A stretch of 64,000 bases of DNA from Haloactinospora alba (GCF_006717075.1 NZ_VFQC01000003.1:248001-312000), one strand, 5' to 3'; shown: positions 53,761-63,347, numbered from the stretch's first letter. A program made the numbers and translations. Notes: generated by a model from the letters alone, not told the origin.

Positions 53761-55026
53761 ATGGAGATCTTCGAACGCCTCGAATCAGAAGTCCGCGGCT
53801 ACTGCCGTGACTGGCCGACCGTCTTCGACGAGGCACGGGGCAGCCACATCTACGACGAGTCGGGCACGCAGTACCTCGACTTCTTCGCGGGTGCCGGTTC
53901 CCTCAACTACGGGCACAACAACCCCGAACTGAAATCCAAACTCCTGGACTACCTCGTCGGCGACTCCGTGGTGCACAGTCTGGACACCTACAGCACCGCC
54001 AAACGGGAGTTCCTGGCGACGTTCGACGAGGTCGTGCTCCAGCCGCGCGGACTGGACTACAAGGTCCAGTTCCCCGGCCCCGCCGGGAACAACGCGGTCG
54101 AGGCGGCGCTGAAGCTGGCCCGCAAGTACACCGGCCGGGACACCGTCATCAGCTTCACCAACGGTTTCCACGGCATGACGCTGGGGGCGCTGTCCGTCAC
54201 CGGCAACTCCATGAAACGCAGCGGCGCCGGCGTCCCGCTGGGCCACGCCGCTACCATGCCGTTCGACAACTACATGGACGGCCAGACCCCGGACTTCCTG
54301 TGGCTGCGCAGCCTGCTGGAGGACAGCGGCAGCGGCCTGGACAAACCGGCGGCGGTCATCGTGGAGACGGTGCAGGGTGAGGGCGGCATCAACGTCGCCA
54401 GCACCGAGTGGCTGCGCGGCCTCGCCGACCTCTGCCAGGAGTACGGCATCCTGCTCATCGTGGACGACATCCAGATGGGGTGCGGCCGCACAGGCCCGTT
54501 CTTCAGCTTCGAGCACGCCGGCATCACCCCGGACATCGTCACCCTGTCCAAGTCCATCAGCGGTTACGGCCTGCCCATGGCGCTCACGCTGTTCAAACGC
54601 GAACTGGACGTGTGGGACCCGGGCGAGCACAACGGCACCTTCCGCGGCCCCAACCCCAGCTTCGTCACCGGGACCGCCGCGCTCAACACCTTCTGGCGCG
54701 ACGGTGAGTTCCAGCGCGCCACCGAGGCCAAGGGCGAGATCATGCAGAAACGCCTCGCCGAACTCGCCGAGGAGTTCGCGGAGGCGGGCGCCGTCGCCCG
54801 CGGCCGCGGCATGGCCGGCGCGCTCGCGTTCGAGCGGGAGGGCGCGGCCGAGGCGCTCAGCGCCGAGGCGTTCCGCCGCGGCCTGCTCGTCGAGACGGCC
54901 GGGCCCAACGACGAGGTCGTCAAGCTGCTGCCGCCGCTGACCACCAGTGAACAGGAGCTGGAGCGCGGTCTGGAGATCATCGCCGAGTCCGCGCGAGCCA
55001 CGGTGAAGATCCCGCAGCTCGCCTGA
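53761..55026 (+). CDS. ectB: Diaminobutyrate-2-oxoglutarate transaminase
   Basis: 421 residues, 72 bp after ectA. Class III aminotransferase of the EctB group: FFAGAGSLNYGHNNP, FPGPAGNNAVEAALKLARKYTGR, SFTNGFHGMTLGALSVTGN, ETVQGEGGINVAS, VDDIQMGCGRTGPFFSFEHAGI, PLP Lys in TLSKSISGYGLPMAL and EHNGTFRGPNPSFVTGTAAL. It forms diaminobutyrate from aspartate semialdehyde, the first committed step of ectoine synthesis. Confidence 0.95.
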   Translation: MEIFERLESEVRGYCRDWPTVFDEARGSHIYDESGTQYLDFFAGAGSLNYGHNNPELKSKLLDYLVGDSVVHSLDTYSTAKREFLATFDEVVLQPRGLDYKVQFPGPAGNNAVEAALKLARKYTGRDTVISFTNGFHGMTLGALSVTGNSMKRSGAGVPLGHAATMPFDNYMDGQTPDFLWLRSLLEDSGSGLDKPAAVIVETVQGEGGINVASTEWLRGLADLCQEYGILLIVDDIQMGCGRTGPFFSFEHAGITPDIVTLSKSISGYGLPMALTLFKRELDVWDPGEHNGTFRGPNPSFVTGTAALNTFWRDGEFQRATEAKGEIMQKRLAELAEEFAEAGAVARGRGMAGALAFEREGAAEALSAEAFRRGLLVETAGPNDEVVKLLPPLTTSEQELERGLEIIAESARATVKIPQLA

Positions 55027-55164
55027 TACACCGGATGCGCCACTCGTGACGGCGGCGGGCCACCGGCCCGCCGCCCACTCCGCCACCGGGGCGTGCCCCA
55101 CTACCGGACCAGCCCGTGGCGCCGCCGCGGCGCCGCCACTCCAGCCGCAGAGGAGCAAGACACC

Positions 55165-55560
55165 GTGATCGTTCGCAGCCTCGACGAGACCAACGGCACC
55201 GACCGGGACGTGCAGACCGAGAACTGGCGCAGCCGCCGGGTCATCCTCGCCAAGGAGAAGGTCGGCTTCTCCTTCCACGAGACCGTGCTGTACGCGGGGA
55301 CCGAGACCCGCATGTGGTACGCCAACCACGTCGAACTGGTGCACTGCATCGAGGGCGAGGCCGAACTCGTCAACGAGGAGACGGGGGAGTCGCACTTCAT
55401 CACCCCGGGCACCCTCTACCTTCTCGACGGCCACGAGCACCACATCATCCGCCCCAAGACGGACTTCCGCGTGCTGTGCGTCTTCAACCCGCCGGTGACC
55501 GGTCGGGAGGTGCACGACGAGAACGGCGTGTACCCCCTGCTCACCGAGGACGGCGCGTAG
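55165..55560 (+). CDS. ectC: L-ectoine synthase
   Basis: 131 residues from GTG 55165, with GAGGAG upstream; the open frame starts earlier but without homology. Cupin: MIVRSLDE-like start, [20 protein letters not shown], metal site region [38 protein letters not shown] and [19 protein letters not shown]. It closes the ring to ectoine. Last gene of the operon; its stop codon touches inverted-repeat element copy 3, which may end the transcript. Confidence 0.95.
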   Translation: MIVRSLDETNGTDRDVQTENWRSRRVILAKEKVGFSFHETVLYAGTETRMWYANHVELVHCIEGEAELVNEETGESHFITPGTLYLLDGHEHHIIRPKTDFRVLCVFNPPVTGREVHDENGVYPLLTEDGA

Positions 55561-55720
55561 GTCCTGTTCTTCGGGCGCCTGCCCTGCCGCGCGTCGCCCC
55601 GGCGCACCGACCGGCGGTGTTCCCGCCGGCCGGCGGAGGGTCCGCTCCGCCTCCCTGACCGGCCGTGCCGGGCGGCACGGGAGACGCCGCCCGCGACGAA
55701 CAGCGTCCGAGAACAGGCCC
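55560..55720. repeat. 162-bp inverted-repeat element, copy 3
   Basis: Left end GGTCCTGTTCTTCGGGCGC and right end GCGTCCGAGAACAGGCC form an imperfect inverted repeat. The interior is close to copy 2 (GCGCGTCGCCCC, GGCGGAGGGTCCGCTCCGCC, TGACCGGCCGTGCCGGGCGG, GCGACGAACAGCG). It begins on the last base of the ectC stop codon, so it can act as its terminator. Confidence 0.75.
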
Positions 55721-55825
55721 AGGACAGCCGGAACCGGGAGCAGAACCCGGAACCCGGCGGGAGCCCGGTGGGCGGGACACCCGCCCACCGGAGGCGCCGT
55801 CCCGGACACGGGCGGGAGGAGCGGG

Positions 55826-56797
55826 TCAGGCGGAATCCTCCCCGCCCTCCGGAAGGGCGCGGTTCATCCGGGCGGCGAGCCGCCGCGTGCAGGAGGCGAG
55901 CTCCTCGGGGCCCTCGATGGTGTAGTCCAGGCCCGCCGTGGCCAGCGTGACGGCGTGCCACTCGACCGTGTCCGCGTGCGAGGTGAGCCGGCACTCGCGC
56001 GGCCCGAGCTCCTCCAGGCGCCCGGAGTCCACCTGCAGCCGGGAGGCGACCTCCCGCGCCGGGGCGTGGAAACGCACCACAGCCGTGGTGGACACCGGCG
56101 GCAGCGACACCCGCTCGTGCACGTACTCCGCCGGGTCGGCGGCGGGTTCCGGGCGAGGGCTGAACCGGGTGCGGGGCTCCGGGCCGCTGACGCGGTCCAG
56201 CCGGAACGTGCGCCAGTCGGACCGGTCGATGTCCCACGCCAGCAGGTACAACCGGTGCCGGACCACCACGACCCGGTACGGTTCGGCGCGCCGCCGCGAC
56301 TCGTGCTGGGCCCGGCTGCGGTAGTCGAAGCACAACCGCAGCCGCTCCCGGCACGCGCGTGCCACCACCGTCAGCACCTCCGGGTCGACGGTGCTGTTGT
56401 GGTGCCCGACGACGTCGGTGGAGGCCGTCAGCGCGGCCGCGATCCTGGACAGCCGCCGGGGCAGCACCCGTCCGATCTTCTCCAGCGCGGCGCCGCTGGC
56501 GGGCACGAGCCCGGCCAACGGGCCGGTCGCCACCAGGGAGAGGCCCATCACCACCGCCACGGCCTCCTCGTCGTCGAGCGCTAGCGGCGGCAGCGCGGCA
56601 CCCGCCACCAGGCGGTAGTGCCCGTAGGCACCCGGTTCGGCCTCGACCGGGTAGCCCAGCTCACGCAGCCGCGCCACGTCCCGGCGCAGGGTTCGGGGGG
56701 ACACCCCCAACCGCTGGGCCAGTTCGGGGCCGCTGAGCAGCGACCCGGTCTGCAGCTGGGTCAGCAGTCTCAGCAGGCGCAGGGCGGGATCGGACAT
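55826..56797 (-). CDS. WYL-domain transcriptional regulator
   Basis: 323 residues from ATG 56797. N-terminal HTH_11 (LLRLLTQLQTGSLLSGPELAQRLGVSPRTLRRDVARLRELGYPVEAEPG), then the WYL domain (CRERLRLCFDYRSR; RAEPYRVVVVRHRLYLLAWDIDRSDWRTFRLDRVSG) and a WCX-like C-terminus. WYL regulators respond to nucleic acid or small ligands, often DNA damage. It is divergent, 63 bp apart, from the UvrA-like gene, which it probably controls. Confidence 0.88.
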   Translation of the reverse strand: MSDPALRLLRLLTQLQTGSLLSGPELAQRLGVSPRTLRRDVARLRELGYPVEAEPGAYGHYRLVAGAALPPLALDDEEAVAVVMGLSLVATGPLAGLVPASGAALEKIGRVLPRRLSRIAAALTASTDVVGHHNSTVDPEVLTVVARACRERLRLCFDYRSRAQHESRRRAEPYRVVVVRHRLYLLAWDIDRSDWRTFRLDRVSGPEPRTRFSPRPEPAADPAEYVHERVSLPPVSTTAVVRFHAPAREVASRLQVDSGRLEELGPRECRLTSHADTVEWHAVTLATAGLDYTIEGPEELASCTRRLAARMNRALPEGGEDSA

Positions 56798-56859
56798 GCC
56801 GCCACTCTGGCACGCATCGCGGCCACGATCCGTCCGCAATCCTGTCTAGGTTCGTCCTT

Positions 56860-59124
56860 ATGGGTTCACCGCACGAGTACGTCCGGATCCGCGGGGCGCG
56901 GGAGAACAACCTGCGCTCCGTCGACGTCGACGTCCCCAAACGCCACCTGACCGTGGTGACCGGCGTGTCCGGCTCCGGGAAATCGTCCCTGGTGTTCGGC
57001 ACCGTCGCCGCGGAGGCGCAACGCCAGCTCAACGACACCTTCACCGCCTTCGCCCGCAACCGGCTGCCGCAGTACGGCCAACCCGAGGCCGACCTGCTGG
57101 ACGGGCTGTCCCCGGCGGTCGTGGTGGACCAGCGCCGGCTGGGCGGCAACGCCCGCTCCACGGTCGGAACCGTCACCGACGCCTCGGCCATGCTGCGGCT
57201 GGTGTACTCCCGCGCCGGCGAGCCGTGGACGGGCTACTCCCACGTGTTCTCGTTCAACGACCCCGAGGGGATGTGCCCCGACTGCCAGGGGCTGGGCCAG
57301 CGCTCCCACATCGACACCACCCAGCTGCTCGACACCTCGCTGTCCCTCAACGAGGGCGCCATCCGGTTCCCCACCTTCGCCGTCGGCAACGTGTTCTGGC
57401 AGTACTACGCCGAGTCGGGGCTGTTCGACAACGACAGGAGACTCCGCGACTACACCACCGAGGAGTGGAACGCGCTGCTGTGGGGGACCGGCGTGGGCCG
57501 GGGCAGCGGCCGGGTCCGGGGGCAGCCCGCCTACGAGGGGCTCATCCCGCGCATGGAACGCGTCTACCTGCACAAGGACCCGGAACAGAAGAAGGGTGAG
57601 CTCCGCGAGGCACTGCGGCGGGTCGTCGTCCGCGCCACCTGCCCCAGCTGCGGCGGCGCCCGGTTGAACCCGCGGGTGCTCGACTGCCGCGTCGCGGGGC
57701 TGTCCATCGCCGAGGCCGCGGCGATGCCGGTCGCCGAGCTGGCCGCGTGGGTGGCCGACATCGACGCGCCGCAGGCGAAGACGGCCGTGGACGCGCTGCT
57801 GGAACGCCTCACCCAGATGGTGACGATCGGGCTCGGCTACGTGAGTCCGGACCGGCCCACCACCACCCTCTCCGGAGGGGAGTCGCAGCGGGTGAGGATG
57901 GTGCGCCACCTGGGGTCCAGCCTCACCGACATGCTCTACGTCCTCGACGAACCCACCGTCGGGCTGCACCCCGCCAACGTCGCCGACATGACCCACCTGC
58001 TGCACCGGCTGCGCGACAACGGCAACACGGTGCTGGTGGTGGAGCACGACGCGGACGTCATCGCCGCCGCTGACCACGTCGTCGAGATCGGGCCCGGCGC
58101 GGGAAACGACGGCGGGAGGGTCACGTTCCAGGGTCCGTATCAGGACCTCGCCGGTTCCGGTACCGCCACCGAGCGTGCCGTGCGCACCCCGTGCCGGGTG
58201 AAGGAGGAGGTCCGCGCGGGCGGCGGGGAGCTGACGGTGACGGGCGCACGCGCGCACAACCTGCGCGGCGTCAGCGTGTCGCTGCCCACCGGGGCGGTCA
58301 CCGCCGTGGTGGGGGTGGCCGGGTCGGGCAAGAGCACCCTCGTCAACGACGAACTGTGCCGCCTCCACCCGGACGCCGTGGTCCTCGACCAGGGCGGGCT
58401 GCACGTCTCCCGCCGCTCCAACCCGGCCAGCTACCTGGGGGTACTGGACCCGATCCGGAGCCTGTTCGCCCGGGAGAACAGGGCGGAGGCGTCGCTGTTC
58501 AGCCCCAACTCCGCGGGCGGCTGCCCCGACTGCGACGGCCAGGGGCTCATCCACACCGACCTGGCGTTCCTCGACCCGGTCACCACGGTGTGCGAGACGT
58601 GCGAGGGGCGCCGTTTCACCGGCGAGGCGCTCTCCCACACCGTGCGCGGCGCCACCATCGCCGACGTGCTGGAGATGAGCATCGCCGAGGCGCACGCGTT
58701 CTTCCCCGAACCCGCGGTGCGGCGCCCCCTCACCAGCCTCGTCACGGTGGGGTTGGGCTACCTCGGGCTCGGACAGCCGCTGACGACCCTCTCCGGCGGG
58801 GAGCGGCAGCGCGTCAAACTCGCCACCGAACTCGCCACCCCCGCGCGGACGTTCGTGTTCGACGAGCCCACCACCGGCCTGCACCGGGACGACACCGCCT
58901 CCCTGACCGGCGTGTTCGACCACCTCGCCGACAACGGCGCCGCCGTGGTCGTCATCGAGCACAACCTGGACATGGTGGGGGCGAGCGACTGGGTGGTGGA
59001 ACTCGGCCCGGGTGCGGGGGACGACGGCGGGCGGGTGGTGTTCACCGGAACACCGCGCCAGCTGCTGGAGGCCGACACGGTCACCGGGGAGCACTTCCGG
59101 CGCGCCCGCGCCGGGCGAGGGTGA
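56860..59124 (+). CDS. Short UvrA-like ABC protein (drug-resistance/excinuclease paralogue)
   Basis: 754 residues, against about 950 for true UvrA. Two ATPase modules: Walker A GVSGSGKSS and GVAGSGKST, signatures LSGGESQRVRMVRHL and LSGGERQRVKLATEL, Walker B YVLDEPTVGLH and FVFDEPTTGLH. Zinc-finger CxxC pairs: CPDCQG and CPSCGG in the first half, CPDCDG and CETCEG in the second. The UvrB-binding and parts of the insertion domains of UvrA are reduced. Family members of this size (UvrA2/DrrC-like) give tolerance to DNA-binding drugs. A second short role cannot be excluded. Confidence 0.85.
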   Translation: MGSPHEYVRIRGARENNLRSVDVDVPKRHLTVVTGVSGSGKSSLVFGTVAAEAQRQLNDTFTAFARNRLPQYGQPEADLLDGLSPAVVVDQRRLGGNARSTVGTVTDASAMLRLVYSRAGEPWTGYSHVFSFNDPEGMCPDCQGLGQRSHIDTTQLLDTSLSLNEGAIRFPTFAVGNVFWQYYAESGLFDNDRRLRDYTTEEWNALLWGTGVGRGSGRVRGQPAYEGLIPRMERVYLHKDPEQKKGELREALRRVVVRATCPSCGGARLNPRVLDCRVAGLSIAEAAAMPVAELAAWVADIDAPQAKTAVDALLERLTQMVTIGLGYVSPDRPTTTLSGGESQRVRMVRHLGSSLTDMLYVLDEPTVGLHPANVADMTHLLHRLRDNGNTVLVVEHDADVIAAADHVVEIGPGAGNDGGRVTFQGPYQDLAGSGTATERAVRTPCRVKEEVRAGGGELTVTGARAHNLRGVSVSLPTGAVTAVVGVAGSGKSTLVNDELCRLHPDAVVLDQGGLHVSRRSNPASYLGVLDPIRSLFARENRAEASLFSPNSAGGCPDCDGQGLIHTDLAFLDPVTTVCETCEGRRFTGEALSHTVRGATIADVLEMSIAEAHAFFPEPAVRRPLTSLVTVGLGYLGLGQPLTTLSGGERQRVKLATELATPARTFVFDEPTTGLHRDDTASLTGVFDHLADNGAAVVVIEHNLDMVGASDWVVELGPGAGDDGGRVVFTGTPRQLLEADTVTGEHFRRARAGRG

Positions 59125-59224
59125 CGGGTCGGCGGAGCGGGCGCGTGGCCAGGAAGGCCGCGTGGAGCGGCTGGTGGCTGCTGCCGGGCGGCGCTGAGGC
59201 GCGGCCGCACCCTAGAGTGGGGGC

Positions 59225-59653
59225 ATGGCGCACCGACACCCCAGCAAGCTCAACGCGGAGTACGTCACCCATCCCGCCGCGCGCCGCCTGCTGCGCGCCG
59301 AGCTCGCCAACTGCGCCGAGTGCCGGGCGCACGGGGACAGCGAGGCCCTGGCGGACCTGGAACCCGCGGGTACGTTCGACTCGCTGCTGCGGGGGTTCGC
59401 CACCCACCAGGCGGAGAAGTGGCGCCCGCCGCGCCACCGCTACCCCACGGTGCTGATGGAGCTCGCGCCGCCGAAGGAGGCGCGGTTCCTCAACATCGTC
59501 ACCCGCAACGTCGTGCGGCGGTGCGTCATCCGGAACCGGCAGGGCGACCCGGACACCGGCGACGCGCTCAGCGAGGTGAGTAACCTGGAGGAGCACCAGC
59601 GGGCCGCCGTCCTCGACGACATCGTGGACGGCCTCCTCGAGGACGAGGCGTGA
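59225..59653 (+). CDS. Hypothetical protein
   Basis: 142 residues from ATG 59225. No membrane segment. CAECRAHG near residue 33 is a single Cys pair. Charged and helical C-terminus (HQRAAVLDDIVDGLLEDEA). High GC and typical codon use support a real gene. I do not recognise a family, and neighbours give no clue. Confidence 0.6.
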   Translation: MAHRHPSKLNAEYVTHPAARRLLRAELANCAECRAHGDSEALADLEPAGTFDSLLRGFATHQAEKWRPPRHRYPTVLMELAPPKEARFLNIVTRNVVRRCVIRNRQGDPDTGDALSEVSNLEEHQRAAVLDDIVDGLLEDEA

Positions 59654-60171
59654 GGAGGGAACCGGAAGCGCGGGCTACAACCGCCCTCCCACCGGAAGCC
59701 GGTGTGGTATGGCCCGTGCGGGGCACGGCGGTGAACGCCATCCACGACAGCACGGCGACGGGTGCGACGCGTCCACGGGGATCCGGCCGCGGCACCATCG
59801 GTTCCGGGATGCGATCCGCCGAAAACGGCATGATCCGAAGCGTGATCCCGTTGACTGGGGTCGAGACCGCCGCTACCAGGTGTTCGGCCCGCTCACGCAC
59901 GACATCACCGGCCACGAGCAGACGGTGCGGCACAGGACCGGCGCTGCTCGCCCGGGGAGCGATCTGACGCCGCCGACTGAGGAGACGGTCTCGTGGCGCA
60001 CAGCGCAGGGGCCGTATCCTCCCTGGGATCACGGACAGCCGTTTCCACCTCGTGGGGAGGGAAGCAGCCCTCGGTTCGTGGCGCGGACATCCGGATAGGG
60101 GCAACAGCCCCCGGCGTGTCCGGGGGCTTAGGTTTCCTATCCCGTGGCCAGGGGGTGTCACGGGGTGAGTG
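59654..60171. other. 518-bp gap, no gene seen
   Basis: Short frames on both strands have atypical composition and no ribosome sites. No repeat element copy or RNA gene was recognised. Confidence 0.45.
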
Positions 60172-60357
60172 CTACAGGTTCTCGGCACGGACCTCGGTGA
60201 GGAAGGCCTTCCACTCGGAGGCGGGGAACGAGAGGTGTCCAGCCTGGCGGTTCTGGGTGTCGCGTATAGCGGTGGTAGTCCCCTCGGCGATTTCGACGCA
60301 GTTGCTGTCGGCCCTGCTGTAGCTGGACTTGTGCCAGGCGGGCTCTGCGGTGCTCAT
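60172..60357 (-). CDS. DUF397 protein, partner of an XRE regulator (copy 1)
   Basis: 61 residues from ATG 60357 with GAGGAGAG upstream. The DUF397 pattern is clear: PAWHKSSYSRADSNCVEIAE, AIRDTQNRQAGHLSF and EWKAFLTEVR. In actinobacteria these small proteins are encoded next to XRE/DUF5753 regulators and, in the BldB/WhiJ-like systems, modulate them. Here the adjacent regulator (60383-60957) has lost its DNA-binding part. Confidence 0.88.
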   Translation of the reverse strand: MSTAEPAWHKSSYSRADSNCVEIAEGTTTAIRDTQNRQAGHLSFPASEWKAFLTEVRAENL

Positions 60358-60382
60358 TCGTACTCTCCTCGTACTCGCTCTA

Positions 60383-60957
60383 TCAGGGCACGTGACTGCT
60401 CGGGGGCAGGGCGAGTCCACGCAGGTCGCTCATGAGCGCGATGTGTTCCTCCACGAGCGCTGGATCGATGGATACACCTCCCATCGCCCCGGCCTCCTGG
60501 TAAAGGATTGTTCCATCCTCTGTTTCGGGCACTTTGAGAAGCCGGAACATCCCTTCCAGTCCTGGATGGTTCCACCCTCCCGTCGGGATGACCAACACTT
60601 CTCCATAGCGCCAGCCCGCTACGTTCCACAGATGGTCAAGCTGTCCCCGCATGGTCTCAGGTGACCCCAGCCGCCGCCGGAGTACGGCTTCGTCGATCAC
60701 GGCCGACAAGGATGGAGGGTGGTCACCCGACAGGATCTCTTGTCGCTTGACGCGTCCGTGCGCCCTCGCGGCGGCCTCTTCCTCCGAGACCGTCCGGCTG
60801 ACGGCCTGGATCGTCGCCCGTGCGTAGTCCTCCGTTTGCAGGATCCCGGGAACGACCAGGGGGGTGTAGTCCTGGATGACCGTGGCGCGGCGCTCCATCT
60901 CGGGCACCTGTCGGTACCACTCGGGAGGTTCGTAGTCCTTGTACTGCGCGTCTCCTC
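60383..60957 (-). pseudogene. Truncated XRE/DUF5753 regulator lacking its helix-turn-helix
   Basis: The frame reads AQYKDYEPPEWYRQVPEMERRA, VIQDYTPLVVPGILQTEDYARA, RVKRQEILSG, LSAVIDEAVLRRRLG, EVLVIPTGGWNHPGLEGMFRLLKV to the usual DUF5753 end. A TGA stops the frame just upstream near 60958. No HTH is found in any frame between 60958 and 61127. Compared with the intact relative at 61737-62558, about the first 80-90 residues are missing. It may be a decayed gene, or a free sensor domain started at ATG 60907. Confidence 0.7.
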
Positions 60958-61127
60958 ATCACCCCTGGAGGGATCGCAACTACGGCTGGGTATTGCCGTG
61001 CATGGTGATGTGCGCAATGAGTTACTCTCACGATCCCGCTTGCAACGCAACACATCGGCTTTTAGGTACAACCGGATTCGTTCCTGACGAGCGCGTGCAG
61101 TGATCTGCCCACGATGAACCCACGACT

Positions 61128-61430
61128 TCAGTGTTCCTCATGGAACTCCATGCTTCGCCTCGATCTCGTCCCAACGCAGTAGTCGATGGTGGGCCGGTCC
61201 CATCGGGTATCGCTCCTGTCACTCGGCCGGCACCGAACCCGCCCCTTGGTGTCCACAATGATCTCGCCACGGACATAGGAACGGAGCAGCGTCCGTACCA
61301 GCCACGAGAACTTCTTCGTTCCCAGGTCGCGTTCGGCTCGTGCTATAGACGCATCCCACAACTCCTGCGAGCACCGGACATGTTGGTCCGGTATCTGTCC
61401 TGTCGTTGGGCGTCCTGGACGACGCGCCAC
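61128..61430 (-). CDS. Small ribbon-helix-helix-like hypothetical protein
   Basis: 100 residues from GTG 61430. N-terminus RRPGRPTTGQIPDQHVRCSQELWDASIARAERDLG is followed by SWLVRTLLRSYVRGEI, a layout like Arc/CopG ribbon-helix-helix proteins that are often seen near XRE/DUF397 sets. The C-terminal 40 residues look disordered. Composition is lower in GC than the chromosome average. Moderate confidence only. Confidence 0.5.
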   Translation of the reverse strand: MARRPGRPTTGQIPDQHVRCSQELWDASIARAERDLGTKKFSWLVRTLLRSYVRGEIIVDTKGRVRCRPSDRSDTRWDRPTIDYCVGTRSRRSMEFHEEH

Positions 61431-61555
61431 ACGATCACTTCCCTCGCACCAGCCATGGCATCTGAAACCATCACTTAGGTGAGTGTTACGAGATCGGACT
61501 ACAGAAGCCTCCGAACCACAAAAGTCCGGAGACTGGAATATAGAGGAGGAGAGGA

Positions 61556-61744
61556 TTAAAACCGGCTACCTTTCAGGCCATGTAGGAAAGTAGCCCATGC
61601 GTTCGGAGAGAAGCAAATATGGCCGAGTTCGCGGTTCTGAGAGTCACGCACACCGACAGCATTGGCTTCTTCGGCTACCTCGACACAGCTAGCATTGTTC
61701 CCGTTACTGTAGCTGCTCTTATGCCACTCTCGCCTGTCAGCCAT
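61556..61744 (-). CDS. DUF397 protein, partner of an XRE regulator (copy 2)
   Basis: 62 residues from ATG 61744, overlapping the end of the upstream regulator by 8 bases. DUF397 text: REWHKSSYSNGNNASCVEVAEE, GVRDSQNRELGHICFSP and WATFLHGLKG. Translational coupling with the XRE gene supports a functional pair. Paralogue of the gene at 60172. Confidence 0.9.
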   Translation of the reverse strand: MADRREWHKSSYSNGNNASCVEVAEEANAVGVRDSQNRELGHICFSPNAWATFLHGLKGSRF

Positions 61745-62558
61745 GGAGATCTCCTTGAACCTGCTTGACCAGATTAATGCTTTCGCTGGGTGAAAGTGCC
61801 TCTCCCTGCAACGCGTCGAAAGTGGAAACGCATTGCCGTACTTGCTCTTCGTCCTCGATGATCTGCTCGTCGAAGAAATACTCGCAGGAGGCGATTGTGG
61901 GACGGCCTTGGAACACGTAAACCCTGAAAGGGCCTGAGAGCCCGGGATGGAGCCGGGTGCTTCGTGGAACGATCTGGAGCCGTAGCTTCCGTGTCTCGAC
62001 CAGTGACATCAGGTACTCAAACTGAGCCTTCATCACGGCCTTGTCCCCTACGACTCGGTGAACCACGTACTCATCCAGCACTTCCAAGACTATCGGCCGG
62101 TCAACGCGTTCAAAGACAGCCTGCTGCCGCTCGATGCGTGACTTGACCATGCGTTCGATGGACTCCTCGCTTGTCCACGGGCGAGTGCCGACGTACACAG
62201 CGCGCGCGTACTCTGACGTCTGCAAGAGCCCCGGGATCAGGACACTGTGGTACTCGTGCAGCTCAACCGCATTGCGCTCGAAGTCGCTGAACTTCTCGAA
62301 GCCGGCGGGGAAGAGCCCTTGACTGCTGAAGTTCTCCCACATCCGGGTCAGGGTGCCGTTAGCTTCCAACGCCGCATCCAGTGCGTGAACATGGTCTGAC
62401 TGGGGCTTGAGGGAACCGCTCTCAACGAGGCTGATGCTTGACGACGACAGGGAGACCTTCTCACCCAGGCGTCCCTGAGACCACCCGAAGCCTTCTCGGC
62501 GTTTGCGCACCTCAGCTCCGTAGCGCTTCCACATGGGACTGATTTTCTTACGACCCAT
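61737..62558 (-). CDS. XRE-family regulator with DUF5753 domain
   Basis: 273 residues from ATG 62558. Helix-turn-helix: RYGAEVRKRREGFGWSQGRLGEKVSLSSSSISLVESGS. DUF5753: FSDFERNAVELHEYHSVLIPGLLQTSEYARAV, SRIERQQAVFERVDRP, VLDEYVVHRVVGDKAVM, RLQIVPRSTRLHPGLSGPFRVYVF and EYFFDEQIIEDEEQVRQCVSTFDAL. Intact counterpart of the broken gene at 60383. Acts with the coupled DUF397 protein. Confidence 0.92.
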   Translation of the reverse strand: MGRKKISPMWKRYGAEVRKRREGFGWSQGRLGEKVSLSSSSISLVESGSLKPQSDHVHALDAALEANGTLTRMWENFSSQGLFPAGFEKFSDFERNAVELHEYHSVLIPGLLQTSEYARAVYVGTRPWTSEESIERMVKSRIERQQAVFERVDRPIVLEVLDEYVVHRVVGDKAVMKAQFEYLMSLVETRKLRLQIVPRSTRLHPGLSGPFRVYVFQGRPTIASCEYFFDEQIIEDEEQVRQCVSTFDALQGEALSPSESINLVKQVQGDLHG

Positions 62559-62807
62559 TCACTACCTTCCACCAAAGTTCCCACTTCTTTACACCATGTG
62601 ACCACTGAATAGCCACTGGTTGCCACCCAAATCGAGAGGGTTTGAATGGCCGATGGCGGCCATAGCGCGATCCCCGCTCTTACCTACATGGTGTTATTCG
62701 AAAGTCCAAGCCATACGCTTCGGACCGACCACAATCCCCAGTCCCGTGGGGATCTGACCAGGTAATCGTCAGCTACGTACGGCGATGATCCGAGAGTTGA
62801 GAAGTAG

Positions 62808-63347
62808 GTGGTTCAAGTGGGCGAGAAGTTTGCGTCGCCAGTGGTAATGAGCCAAGAGGCATCAAATGCCAGATATCCCCAATTGCCGCATCGTCTGCCT
62901 GGTTATTCGACCTGGCCCCAGCTCGATTCCTCGGCTCGCCGTCATGGTGGAAGGTTCGGACCTACTCCCGACCAGGTCGCTGCCGCGCGGAGGTGGGTCC
63001 GTACCATCACCGCGCTTCCCCCGAGTGAGGCCAACGATCTGGATGTAGTGGTATCCGAGTTGGTGACCAACGCGCTTAAGCACTCAGCTTCCGGTCAGGA
63101 TGGCGACATAACGCTGCGGGTGGGGCGCCTGCACACCGGGAGTATTCGCATCGCCGTGACCGACAACGGGCCACGCATCGGCCAAGATCCCACCTTCCTG
63201 CATTGGCCCGAGGCCGACCCCGGTCTAGACAGCGGGAGAGGGCTGCTTCTGGTCAGCGAGATGAGCCGACGCGTAGGGGTGTTGGGAGAGGTCGGTGGGC
63301 CGCTGACGGTGTGGGCCGTACTCGACCGTGCTCGGAATCGGGGGTGA
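62808..63347 (+). CDS. Anti-sigma-type HATPase protein
   Basis: 179 residues from GTG 62808; ATG 62850 is an alternative. RsbW-like ATPase: RRWVRTITALPPSEANDLDVVVSELVTNALKHSASG (N box), IRIAVTDNGPRIG (G1), and DSGRGLLLVSEMSRRVGVL (G2). Such single-domain proteins are very common in actinobacteria and are often found beside XRE/DUF397 pairs; they are thought to bind sigma or anti-sigma antagonists. No partner is adjacent. Confidence 0.85.
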   Translation: MVQVGEKFASPVVMSQEASNARYPQLPHRLPGYSTWPQLDSSARRHGGRFGPTPDQVAAARRWVRTITALPPSEANDLDVVVSELVTNALKHSASGQDGDITLRVGRLHTGSIRIAVTDNGPRIGQDPTFLHWPEADPGLDSGRGLLLVSEMSRRVGVLGEVGGPLTVWAVLDRARNRG

